The translations under genes were made by a program, and so were the position numbers. This document shows, piece by piece, positions 18,650 through 26,020 of a stretch of DNA of 64,000 nucleotides. Source of the stretch: Curtobacterium pusillum (GTDB lineage Bacteria > Actinomycetota > Actinomycetes > Actinomycetales > Microbacteriaceae). Each line of letters begins with the position of its first letter. Positions within the stretch are counted from its first letter, which is position 1. The notes under the pieces were generated by a model, which searched no databases, was not told where the DNA came from, and saw only the letters and a program-made list of their open reading frames with translations. Location of the stretch: positions 2,294,001 through 2,358,000 of the forward strand of contig CP018783.1 in assembly GCA_002025645.1 (NCBI GenBank). Reading direction: 5' to 3'.

Positions 18650-18700
18650 GTGAGCTTCCAGGAGGTGGTCGGCGCCCGAGACGCCGGCATCAGGGCGTGA
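18650..18700 (+). CDS. Putative 16-residue leader peptide upstream of FBP gene
   Basis: A GTG-initiated open frame of 16 codons, MSFQEVVGARDAGIRA, then TGA. It is supported by the -10 hexamer TAGGCT 6 nt upstream, which predicts a leaderless mRNA starting at this GTG. It has no run of a single amino acid. A 10-bp hairpin follows 7 nt after its stop. Leader peptides with hairpins are known to control inducible genes by attenuation; the next gene encodes an FBP-domain protein. Too short for homology and not proven to be translated. Confidence 0.45.
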   Translation: MSFQEVVGARDAGIRA

Positions 18701-18707
18701 TGCCCCC

Positions 18708-18729
18708 GGTCGCACCGTTCGGTGTGGCC
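18708..18729 (+). promoter_or_regulatory. Leader hairpin before FBP gene
   Basis: Arms GGTCGCACCG and CGGTGTGGCC pair fully in RNA (two G-U pairs) around a 2-nt loop. A second GC-rich stem (GCCCGG 18755-18760 with CCGGGC 18782-18787) ends 20 nt before the FBP start. Together they form a structured 5' leader. Confidence 0.5.
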
Positions 18730-18807
18730 GCTGTCATCGAACCCTGAACCCTCCGCCCGGTGCGGCGCGCGTCCGCGTGCCCCGGGCCCTTCCGAAAGCG
18801 AACGACC

Positions 18808-19290
18808 ATGCTGCCCATCAGCGAGAAGACCCTGCGTACCTCCTTCGTGAACGCCTCCCGCAGGGAGACCTCCGACCTCACGCTGCCCGCCGACTTCGAG
18901 ACGATCGACTGGGACGCCCTCGACTTCCTCGGCTGGCTCGACCCGAAGGTCGGCCGACGTGCGTACGCCGTCGTGCCCACACTCGAGGGTGACCTCGTCG
19001 GCATCCTCTTCCGGCAGGCCGAGGCCTCGTCGCGCGCTCGTGCGCAGTGCTCGTGGTGCCAGGACGTGAAGCTCCCGAACGACGTCGTGTTCTACAGCGC
19101 CAAGCGGTCCGGCAAGGCAGGGCGGAACGGCAACACGGTCGGCACGCTCGTCTGCCAGGAGTTCCAGTGCTCCCGGAACGTCCGGAAGCTGCCGCCGCCC
19201 GCCTACGAGGGCTACGACGTCGAGGCCGCCCGCCTGCGGCGGATCGAGGACCTGCAGCTCCGCGCCGCGTCCTTCGCCGCCGAGGTCTAG
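18808..19290 (+). CDS. FBP domain protein (EF-G-binding, FusB-like C-terminal domain)
   Basis: A 160-residue protein of the FBP family. In staphylococci FusB-type proteins bind elongation factor G and free it from the ribosome, giving fusidic acid tolerance; actinobacterial members are less studied. The treble-clef zinc finger is complete: CSWC (C81, C84) and CQEFQC (C116, C121), with RNGNTVGTLVC between. The N-terminal half has the LRTSFVNASRRE and LDFLGWLDPKVGRRAYAV stretches seen in the family. No good ribosome-binding site precedes the ATG, in keeping with a regulated leader. A composite repeat lies 17 nt after the stop. Confidence 0.9.
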   Translation: MLPISEKTLRTSFVNASRRETSDLTLPADFETIDWDALDFLGWLDPKVGRRAYAVVPTLEGDLVGILFRQAEASSRARAQCSWCQDVKLPNDVVFYSAKRSGKAGRNGNTVGTLVCQEFQCSRNVRKLPPPAYEGYDVEAARLRRIEDLQLRAASFAAEV

Positions 19291-19307
19291 TCCCAGCGCG
19301 ACCCGGT

Positions 19308-19413
19308 GACGGACTGGGCCCACGCCGCCGGTCCCGGTGCGACGCGCCAGCGGCGGACCGGCCGTGCCGGTGGGGAGAGGGGCGGGACGGGGCCAACCCG
19401 CGCCTCCAGTCCG
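19308..19413. repeat. Composite palindromic element, copy A
   Basis: A 106-bp element flanked by GACGGACTGG and CGCGCCTCCAGTCCG, the ends of the dispersed palindrome family. The first 73 nt match the element at 54106 at about 70 positions. The core carries an ACCGGC-CGT-GCCGGT hairpin and CCGCCG/CGGCGG stems. Situated 17 nt after the FBP stop. Confidence 0.75.
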
Positions 19414-19470
19414 GCAGACCGGCCCGTTCCAGGGCCGCTGGTCGCGTTCCGGGGGAAACCGCCGCGTAAT

Positions 19471-19497
19471 GCCCGTGAAACGGGCGTTCCGTAGCGT
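19471..19497 (+). promoter_or_regulatory. Promoter and operator of OHCU decarboxylase-HIU hydrolase gene
   Basis: GCCCGT-GAA-ACGGGC is a perfect palindrome (19471-19485), followed by -10 hexamer TAGCGT (19492-19497), 6 nt before the ATG. GAAAC-N10-TAGCGT is repeated exactly in front of the NCS2 permease gene. Confidence 0.6.
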
Positions 19498-19503
19498 GGG
19501 GGG

Positions 19504-20301
19504 ATGGACCTCGGCGATTTCAACGACGCGACCGCCTCCGATGCCGCAGCGGTGATCCGTGGATGGGCAGACGTGCCCGCGTGGGTCGACACCCTCGTGG
19601 CCGCGCGGCCGTTCGGCAACGTGCAGGCCCTCACCGAGCGAGCTGCTGCCGCCGCCGGTTCGTGGGGCGCGACGGAGCTCGACGCAGCGCTGGCCCAGCA
19701 CCCGCGGATCGGTGAGCGGGCCGTGGATGCCTCCTCGGCTCGGGAGCAGTCGTCGATGCAGACCGCGGCGGACGACGTCGCGGGGGCGATCGCCGCGGGC
19801 AACTCGGAGTACGAGCGCCGGTTCGGACGGGTGTTCCTCGTGCGGGCGGCCGGGCGGACGCCGGAGGAGCTCCTCGGTGAACTCGAACGACGGCTCGGCA
19901 ACGATCCCGCAGCCGAGACGCACGAAGCGGCTGCAGCCCTCGCCGACATCGCCGTGCACCGCATCCGTGCGACGTTCGCGGTCCCGCACCTCACCACGCA
20001 CGTGCTCGACGCGACCCGGGGCACTCCGGCCGCCGGGATCGACCTCGTGCTGAGCACGGTCGACGGGGACGTCATCGCCACCGGCACGACCGATACCGAC
20101 GGGCGCGCCGCCCTCGGGCCGGACGTCCTGCCGCGCGGCGACCTGCAGCTCCGCTTCGGCACGGGTGCCTACCACCGGGCCGTCGGGGTGCCGGCGTTCC
20201 ACCCGTTCGTGGTCGTCGCCTTCTCCGTGAGCGGCACCGAGCACCTCCACGTGCCGCTGCTGCTCAGCCCGTTCGCCTACAGCACCTACCGGGGGAGCTG
20301 A
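19504..20301 (+). CDS. Fused OHCU decarboxylase and 5-hydroxyisourate hydrolase
   Basis: A 265-residue bifunctional purine-catabolic enzyme. Residues 1-155 are OHCU decarboxylase (HPRIG at 66-70 with the catalytic histidine, then SSAREQSSM, typical of the family). Residues 164-265 are transthyretin-like HIU hydrolase (TTHVLDATRGTPAAGI at the start, YRGS at the C-terminus). The two domains catalyse the last two steps from 5-hydroxyisourate to S-allantoin. The domain order is the reverse of the reaction order. Transcription is probably leaderless. The NCS2 permease gene converges on it; no uricase gene lies in this window. Confidence 0.94.
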   Translation: MDLGDFNDATASDAAAVIRGWADVPAWVDTLVAARPFGNVQALTERAAAAAGSWGATELDAALAQHPRIGERAVDASSAREQSSMQTAADDVAGAIAAGNSEYERRFGRVFLVRAAGRTPEELLGELERRLGNDPAAETHEAAAALADIAVHRIRATFAVPHLTTHVLDATRGTPAAGIDLVLSTVDGDVIATGTTDTDGRAALGPDVLPRGDLQLRFGTGAYHRAVGVPAFHPFVVVAFSVSGTEHLHVPLLLSPFAYSTYRGS

Positions 20302-20396
20302 CCCGAGCGTCGGCCCCGGCGGAGGTCCGTGCGCTCCGCTGCGCGCACGTCACGCGGGGCGTCGTATGCCTGGCGTGGCATGCACGAGCCTCGGAC

Positions 20397-20463
20397 GCAC
20401 GCGAGCGGGCGAAACACGCGCCCGGACCATGAGATCGGGGGCATGTTCCGCCCGCTCGCGTGC
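20397..20463. repeat. Inverted repeat with 22-bp arms
   Basis: GCACGCGAGCGGGCGAAACACG (20397-20418) pairs with 20442-20463 at 20 of 22 positions, both differences being G-U compatible. It lies in the 246-bp gap between convergent purine genes, likely as a terminator. The remaining part, 20464-20547, is CCGG-rich with no clear feature. Confidence 0.65.
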
Positions 20464-20547
20464 CCGGCGGACCAGAACCGCAGACCGGATGACCGGTTGG
20501 ACGACCGGCCGGATGCCCGGCCCGGACGCCCGGCCGGGCCGAACGGG

Positions 20548-21939
20548 TCAGACCGGGTCGGACTCGCGGGCGATGGCGATCGGGGCCGTGGAGCGCACCC
20601 CGTCGTAGGAGCCCACCGCCGGGTCCTCGCCGTACCGTTCGGCCACGGAGCGCGAACCGAGCAGCAGGTTGAGCAGGATCGCCGCGACCGCCCCGGCCGA
20701 GATGCCGGAGTCGAAGATCAACGTGAACCAGGTCGGGAACTGCCCGTAGATCTCCGGGGCGACGGTCGGCAGCAGTGCGATGCCGAGCGGGAGCGCCACG
20801 ACGAGCACGTTCCGGTTGTCGAACCGCACCTTCGACAGCGTCCTGATGCCCGAAGCCGCCACCATGCCGAACAGCGCGACGCCGGCGCCGCCGAGCACCG
20901 CGTGCGGGATCGCCTCGACGACCGCGGCCACCTTCGGCACGAGGCCGAGCACCACGAGGATCCCACCGGCCGCAGTCGCCACGTACCGGGAGCGCACCCC
21001 GGTGAGTGCGACGAGCCCGACGTTCTGCGCGAATGCCGTGTACGGGAACGTGTTGAACACCCCGCCGACGACCGTGCCGAGGCCGTCCGCGCGGAGCCCG
21101 TCGGCGAGCGTCCGCTTGGAGACCGGCCGGCCCGTGACCTCACCGACGGCGATCATGTCCCCGGTCGTCTCCGTCATGATGACGAGCCCGACGACGAGCA
21201 TCGACACGATCGAGGCCAGGTCGAACGTCGGCAGCCCGAAGTGGAACGGCGTGACGAACGCGAACCACGAGGCGCTCCCGATGCCCGATCCGTCGACCAT
21301 GCCCGGGACGAACAGCGCCACGACGGTGCCGAGCAGCAGCCCGAACAGCACCGAGACGCGAGAGAGCCCCCGCGGCGCGAACCGCTCGACCAGGACGATC
21401 GCGAGCAGCACCCCCGCGGCGAACGCGACGTCGAGCGGGTCGGCCGCACCGTCCTTGCCGCCGTCGGTGACCCAGCCAGCGGCGACGCTCATCAGCGACA
21501 GCCCGATGATCAGGATGACCGTGCCGGTGACGATCGGCGGGAACAACCGCACGAGCTGCGCGAACCACGGCGCGATCACGACCATGAAGACACCGCACGC
21601 GATCGTCGCCCCGTAGACGGCGGTGATGCCGTGCTCGGTGCCGATCGCGATCATCGGGCCGACGGCGGCGAACGTGACGCCCTGCACGAGGGGCAGCCGG
21701 ACGCCGAAGCGCCAGAAGCCGACGGACTGCACGATCGTGGCCAGTCCGGCGACGAACAGGTCCGCGCTGATGAGGAACGCCAGGTCGGCGCTGTCGAAGC
21801 CGAGCGCTCCGCCGACGATGAGCGGCACGGCGATCGCCCCCGCGTACATCGCGAGCACGTGCTGCAGGCCGAGCGGCAGGAGTCGTGCGAGCGGCGGGAC
21901 GGAGTCCACCCCGTCCGCACTGGTCTTCGTGGTCGTCAT
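20548..21939 (-). CDS. NCS2 family purine/xanthine permease
   Basis: A 463-residue nucleobase:cation symporter-2, probably importing xanthine or uric acid. It begins like the family (LGLQHVLAMYAGAIAVPLIVGGALG), has the LPLVQGVTFAAVGPMIAIG region, a QNVGLVALTGVRSRY motif with the family Q-N, and some 12-14 transmembrane segments. GGAGGGG is 6 nt before the ATG. The promoter at 21977-22012 shares the GAAAC-N10-TAGCGT arrangement with the HIU hydrolase fusion, arguing for a common purine regulon. The substrate is inferred from the neighbour. Confidence 0.94.
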   Translation of the reverse strand: MTTTKTSADGVDSVPPLARLLPLGLQHVLAMYAGAIAVPLIVGGALGFDSADLAFLISADLFVAGLATIVQSVGFWRFGVRLPLVQGVTFAAVGPMIAIGTEHGITAVYGATIACGVFMVVIAPWFAQLVRLFPPIVTGTVILIIGLSLMSVAAGWVTDGGKDGAADPLDVAFAAGVLLAIVLVERFAPRGLSRVSVLFGLLLGTVVALFVPGMVDGSGIGSASWFAFVTPFHFGLPTFDLASIVSMLVVGLVIMTETTGDMIAVGEVTGRPVSKRTLADGLRADGLGTVVGGVFNTFPYTAFAQNVGLVALTGVRSRYVATAAGGILVVLGLVPKVAAVVEAIPHAVLGGAGVALFGMVAASGIRTLSKVRFDNRNVLVVALPLGIALLPTVAPEIYGQFPTWFTLIFDSGISAGAVAAILLNLLLGSRSVAERYGEDPAVGSYDGVRSTAPIAIARESDPV

Positions 21940-21976
21940 GGCGTCCCCTCCGGTGGTGGATTTCCCTGTCCTCCGG

Positions 21977-22012
21977 ACGCTATGCAGCCCGTGTTTCCCG
22001 GGGATGACGGGC
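21977..22012 (-). promoter_or_regulatory. Promoter and operator of NCS2 permease gene
   Basis: Read on the minus strand: half-site GCCCGT, then GAAAC, 10 nt containing ACGGGC, then TAGCGT. The inverted hexamers GCCCGT/ACGGGC are also those of the 19471 palindrome, but with a wider spacer (14 nt against 3). Confidence 0.55.
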
Positions 22013-22058
22013 GTGGGTCGCGTCCGTCACCGGGCACGCGCCCGAAACGCACCCCGAA

Positions 22059-22104
22059 ACGGACTGGAGGCCCGTGGCGGATCCGCCACGGGCCTCCAGT
22101 CCGT
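22059..22104. repeat. Dispersed palindrome family, copy 3 (perfect 46 bp)
   Basis: A perfect palindrome with ACGGACTGGAGG ends, 13 bp after the aldo/keto reductase stop and upstream of the NCS2 permease promoter. Probable terminator. Confidence 0.8.
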
Positions 22105-22117
22105 CATCCGGTCGCGT

Positions 22118-23104
22118 CTACCGACCGATGGTCGACATGTCGGGGTAGCGGTCGCCCGTCGGGACCGGCAGCGCCGACAGGCGCGAGATCTGGTCCGCCG
22201 TCAGGGTGAGGTCGGCTGCGCCGACGTTCTCCTCGAGCCGCGAGACCCGCTTCGTGCCGGGGATCGGGACGACGTCGTCGCCCTGCGCGAGGAGCCAGGC
22301 GAGGGCCACCTGCGCCGGGGTTCCGCCGGCCTCGGTGGCGATCTCCTTCACGGCGTCGACGATCCGCATGTTCTCGGCGAAGGCCTCCTCCTGGAAGCGC
22401 GGGTTCGCCAGGCGGAAGTCGTCGGAGTCCAGGTCGGACGGCTTCGTGATGGCACCGGTCAGGAACCCGCGGCCGAGCGGCGAGTACGGCACGAGGCCGA
22501 TGCCGAGTTCGCGGAGGGTGTCGAGCACGTCGCCCTCCGGGTCCCGCGTCCAGAGCGAGTACTCGCTCTGCAGGGCCGTGATCGGGTGGACGGCGTGCGC
22601 CTTCCGGATCGTCGCCGCGCTGGCCTCGGACAGGCCGATGTGGCGGATCTTGCCCTCCTGCACGAAGCCGGCGAGCTGTCCGATCACGTCCTCGATCGGG
22701 ACGGCCGGGTCGACGCGGTGCTGGTAGTAGAGGTCGATGTGGTCGGTGCCGAGCCGACGGAGGGAGCCCTCGAGCGCCTCTCGGACGGACTCCGGTGCGG
22801 AGCTGATGCCGCGACCGGTGGCGGGGGTCTCCTCGCCGGCGGTGTGGGTGATGAGGCCGAACTTCGTCGCGATGACGACGTCGTCGCGGCGGTCACCGAG
22901 GGCCCGGCGGAGCAGGTCCTCGTTCGTGTACGGCCCGTACGCCTCGGCGGTGTCGAACAGGGTGACGCCGAGGTCGATCGCGCGGTGGATGGTGCGGATC
23001 GACTCGTCGTCGTCGGTGCCGGCGCCCGTGTAGAAGGCGCTCATGCCCATGGTGCCGAGGCCGATCGGTCCGACCTCGAGGTCTGCGAGCTTGCGTGTCT
23101 GCAT
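22118..23104 (-). CDS. Aldo/keto reductase (AKR13-like)
   Basis: A 328-residue NADPH-dependent oxidoreductase with the AKR barrel. Catalytic features are [11 protein letters not shown] (aspartate and tyrosine), VIATKFG (lysine) and YYQHRVD (histidine); [18 protein letters not shown] is the C-terminal cofactor-binding region. The sequence type, with [13 protein letters not shown] at the start, is that of YajO/AKR13 proteins acting on aldehydes. The start at 23104 has TAGACC 7 nt upstream. It is one of four AKR genes in this window (also 27027, 38163, 41500). Substrate unknown. Confidence 0.93.
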   Translation of the reverse strand: MQTRKLADLEVGPIGLGTMGMSAFYTGAGTDDDESIRTIHRAIDLGVTLFDTAEAYGPYTNEDLLRRALGDRRDDVVIATKFGLITHTAGEETPATGRGISSAPESVREALEGSLRRLGTDHIDLYYQHRVDPAVPIEDVIGQLAGFVQEGKIRHIGLSEASAATIRKAHAVHPITALQSEYSLWTRDPEGDVLDTLRELGIGLVPYSPLGRGFLTGAITKPSDLDSDDFRLANPRFQEEAFAENMRIVDAVKEIATEAGGTPAQVALAWLLAQGDDVVPIPGTKRVSRLEENVGAADLTLTADQISRLSALPVPTGDRYPDMSTIGR

Positions 23105-23235
23105 GGGTGCAGGTCTACTCCGGGTCCCTCGGTTGGAGGGAGGCACTGACCGGACCCGTCAGCGGGGAATGCGGCTTCGTGCGGTTCCTCCAAGGTTCCG
23201 CGCGATCGGCGGACGCCCCTGGTGGGATCGGGTCC

Positions 23236-23775
23236 GTGAACCTGTACTTCCGACTGTTCCTGCTCCAGTTGCGCGTCCGGCTCCGCCCCACCGGCGGACG
23301 GCGCCCCTCGCTGTGGGACGAGGTCCGCACGCCGTTCCGCGTGACCCTGACCGACCTCGACCCGCTGCGGCACGTGAACAACGGGAAGTACCTGTCGATA
23401 CTCGACCTCGGGCGGCTCGACCTCATGCTGCGCTCCGGGTTCTGGGACGCCATCGCGGCGCGGGGTTGGTACCCGGTGGTGGCCGCGCAGACGATCACCT
23501 ACAAGCGGTCGTTGACGCTCGGGCAGCGGTTCGAGCTCGTCACCCGGGTGCTCGGGGTCGACGACCGCGCCGTGTACCTCGAGCAGACGTTCACCCGGCG
23601 CGGGGCCGTCGTCGCCCGAGCGGTGGTGCAGGGACGGTTCCTGCGGAAGGCCGGCGGGACGGTGCCGCCGTCGGAGCTCCTCGAGGCAGCGGGCGCGACC
23701 GACCGGGACCTGTCGGTGCCGGAGTGGGTGCACGAGTGGGCGGGGGCGACCCGCATCAGCAGCTCCGCGGGGTAG
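23236..23775 (+). CDS. Acyl-CoA thioesterase family protein (hotdog fold)
   Basis: A 179-residue hotdog-fold protein of the 4-hydroxybenzoyl-CoA thioesterase type. LTDLDPLRHVNNGKYLSILDLGRLDLM contains the D-x-(L/M)-x-H-V-N-N motif with the active aspartate, followed by ITYKRSLTLGQRFELVTRVL. The GTG at 23236 is the natural start; the extended upstream frame encodes nothing family-like. It would hydrolyse acyl-CoA thioesters. Downstream, 9 nt away, begins the FAD-dependent oxidase; no common pathway is obvious. Confidence 0.88.
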   Translation: MNLYFRLFLLQLRVRLRPTGGRRPSLWDEVRTPFRVTLTDLDPLRHVNNGKYLSILDLGRLDLMLRSGFWDAIAARGWYPVVAAQTITYKRSLTLGQRFELVTRVLGVDDRAVYLEQTFTRRGAVVARAVVQGRFLRKAGGTVPPSELLEAAGATDRDLSVPEWVHEWAGATRISSSAG

Positions 23776-23784
23776 ACAGGTCCG

Positions 23785-25347
23785 GTGAGCGAACGCGACG
23801 ACGAGCACCGCACCCCTGCCACCAGCCGACGGGTCCTGCTCGCCGGGGGAGTCGGACTCGGGATCGCCGGGGTGCTCGCGGCGTGCAGCCGACCGTCGCC
23901 GTCCCCGTCGCCCAGCGCCACGTCGACACCTCAGCCAACTGGGACGCCGACCGCGTCCCCGACCCCGGGCGGACCCGACACGTGGGACGCCCTCGCCGCC
24001 GCGGTGTCCGGCCGGCTGCTGCGGTCGGGGTCGAACGGCTGGGACTCGGCGCGGCTCGTCGAGAACCCCCGCTACGACGACGCCGATCCGCAGGCGATCC
24101 TCCGGGCCGCCGACGCCACCGACGTGCAGGCCGGGCTCGCCTTCGCCCGGAACACGAACACCCCCGTGGCGCTGCGGGCCGGCGGGCACTCCTACACGGG
24201 GTGGTCGGCCGGCGGCGCGAGCGGCACCGACGTCCCGCGGTCGCTCGTGATCAGCACGCAGGACCTCGACCGGATCCAGTTGCACGACGACGACACCGTG
24301 ACGATCGGCCCGGGTGCGCAGCTCGGCGACGTGTACGCCGCGCTCGCGAAGGCCGGTCGTGCGATCGGCGCCGGGTCGTGCCCGACGGTCGGCATCGGCG
24401 GACTGACGCTCGGCGGCGGTGTCGGCGTGCTCGTGCGATCCTTCGGCCTGACCTGCGATCAGCTGACCGGTGCGACCCTCGTCACCCCGGACGGCACCGT
24501 GCACGAGGTCTCGGCGACCGCCGAACCCGACCTCTTCTGGGCCTGCCGCGGCGGCGGGGGTGGAAGCGTCGGCGTCGTGACCGCGCTGACCTACCGCACG
24601 CAGGCCGCGCCTCCCGTCTTGCTCTTCCGCATCACCTTCCGGTGGTCGGCCGCCGCTGCCGTGGTGCGCGCCTGGCAGGACTGGGCGCCCACCGCGGACC
24701 GGCAGCTGTGGTCGACGCTCAAGCTCCTGAACGGCTCGCGGCACACCGCCCCGACGGTCACGGTGACGGGCGTCTGGACCGGGGCGAAGACCGGGGCGGA
24801 CGCCTCCGTCGACGGGTTCATCCGCGCCACGGGTGCCACGCCGCTCGCGCACACCGCCCAGCAGCTGACCTACGGAGCGGCGATGTCGACGCTCGCGGGG
24901 AAGGCGCAGCGGGTCTCGCAGGCGGCGACCTCGTCGATCGGCACCACGAAGCTGACGGACGCGCAGATCGACACCCTCGTGCAGCACGCGGCCGCGGCGG
25001 GCGACGTCGCCGGCAACCGCGAGGGCGGGGTCGCCCTCGACGCGCTCGGCGGCGTCGTGTCGGACGTCGGACGGACCGACACCGCGTTCCCGTGGCGGTC
25101 GGCACTGATGACCGTGCAGTACACGGCGGTGTTCGCGGACGGGGCGGACCCGGCGCCGTTCGACGCGTACGTGCGAGGGTTCCGGAAGGCGATGCGGCCG
25201 GCGTGGGGCGACGCGGCGTACGCGAACTACTGCGACGCGGCGATCACGGACCCGGCGGACTACTTCGACGTGAACACCTCCCGGTTGCACCGGATCGCGG
25301 AGCAGGCGGACCCGACGGGGGTGCTGGCGCAGCCGCACTGGGTGTGA
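23785..25347 (+). CDS. Secreted FAD-binding oxidoreductase, BBE-type, Tat/lipobox leader
   Basis: A 520-residue flavin oxidase of the berberine-bridge-enzyme group (PCMH FAD fold). The leader has a twin-arginine SRRVLLAGG (14-22) and a lipobox LAAC with C34, so it is probably a Tat-exported lipoprotein. A Ser/Pro/Thr linker spans 36-62. Both residues for bicovalent FAD are present: H135 in RAGGHSYTGW and C199 in GSCPTVGIGG. The C-terminus has the BBE segment (NYCDAAITDPADYFDVNTSRLHRI). Such enzymes oxidise carbohydrates or alkaloid-like compounds with O2. The GTG start follows TAGACA by 6 nt. Confidence 0.93.
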   Translation: MSERDDEHRTPATSRRVLLAGGVGLGIAGVLAACSRPSPSPSPSATSTPQPTGTPTASPTPGGPDTWDALAAAVSGRLLRSGSNGWDSARLVENPRYDDADPQAILRAADATDVQAGLAFARNTNTPVALRAGGHSYTGWSAGGASGTDVPRSLVISTQDLDRIQLHDDDTVTIGPGAQLGDVYAALAKAGRAIGAGSCPTVGIGGLTLGGGVGVLVRSFGLTCDQLTGATLVTPDGTVHEVSATAEPDLFWACRGGGGGSVGVVTALTYRTQAAPPVLLFRITFRWSAAAAVVRAWQDWAPTADRQLWSTLKLLNGSRHTAPTVTVTGVWTGAKTGADASVDGFIRATGATPLAHTAQQLTYGAAMSTLAGKAQRVSQAATSSIGTTKLTDAQIDTLVQHAAAAGDVAGNREGGVALDALGGVVSDVGRTDTAFPWRSALMTVQYTAVFADGADPAPFDAYVRGFRKAMRPAWGDAAYANYCDAAITDPADYFDVNTSRLHRIAEQADPTGVLAQPHWV

Positions 25348-25419
25348 GGGGCGCTCGGGCGCTCGCTCGACGCGAGGCCGGACCGGGACGGGCACGGCCG
25401 CCCGTCCTACGATGAGCGC

Positions 25420-26001
25420 GTGGACATCGACGACCTCGTGCTGCCGGACGCCGCCGCGTGGCGCGCCTGGCTCGACGCCCACGAGGCCGAACCCGACGGG
25501 GTGTGGCTCGTCCTCGCGAAGAAGGGCACCACGGAGCCGACGACGCTGACGTACGACCAGGCGCTCGACGAGGCCCTGTGCTCCGGCTGGATCGACGGGC
25601 AGAAGCGCGGTCGCGACGAGGCCACGTTCCGGCAGCGGTTCACCCCGCGGCGGAAGGCCTCGCTCTGGTCCCAGCGGAACATCGGACTCGTCGCGACGCT
25701 CACCGCCGAGGGACGCATGAGGAACCGGGGCCAGGCGGAGATCGACCGCGCGAAGGACGACGGCCGGTGGGACCGCGCCTACTCCGGGGCCGCCACGGCC
25801 ACCGTGCCCGAGGACCTGCAGGCAGCGCTCGACGCCTCCCCGGCCGCCGCCGCGTTGTTCGCCGAACTCGACGCCACGAACCGGTACGCGGTGCTGCACC
25901 GGATCACGACCGCGCCGAGCGCCACGGCCCGGACGAACCGGCTGGCGAAGCTCGTCGGCGGGCTCGAGCGCGGCGAGACCCCGTACCCGCGGAAGGCCTG
26001 A
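25420..26001 (+). CDS. YdeI/OmpD-associated family protein
   Basis: A 193-residue cytoplasmic protein of the YdeI family (bacteriocin-protection / OmpD-associated, DUF1801-like C-terminus). Diagnostic parts are AAWRAWLDAHEAEPDGVWLVLAKKG, YDQALDEALCSGWIDGQ and FTPRRKASLWSQRNI. The family function is poorly defined; members were linked to peptide-antibiotic tolerance in enteric bacteria. TACGAT ends 6 nt before the GTG, giving a leaderless start. Single-gene unit; converges with the EEP-domain gene 20 nt downstream. Confidence 0.9.
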   Translation: MDIDDLVLPDAAAWRAWLDAHEAEPDGVWLVLAKKGTTEPTTLTYDQALDEALCSGWIDGQKRGRDEATFRQRFTPRRKASLWSQRNIGLVATLTAEGRMRNRGQAEIDRAKDDGRWDRAYSGAATATVPEDLQAALDASPAAAALFAELDATNRYAVLHRITTAPSATARTNRLAKLVGGLERGETPYPRKA

Positions 26002-26020
26002 ACCACCGGCCGACCGGCCG

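Noticed and set aside
17836..20250. Minus-strand open frame of 804 codons
   Set aside because: Spans several confident plus-strand genes and has no recognisable domains; a GC-rich shadow frame.
23041..25899. Minus-strand open frame of 952 codons
   Set aside because: Covers the thioesterase and FAD oxidase genes in antisense; composition is typical of shadow frames.
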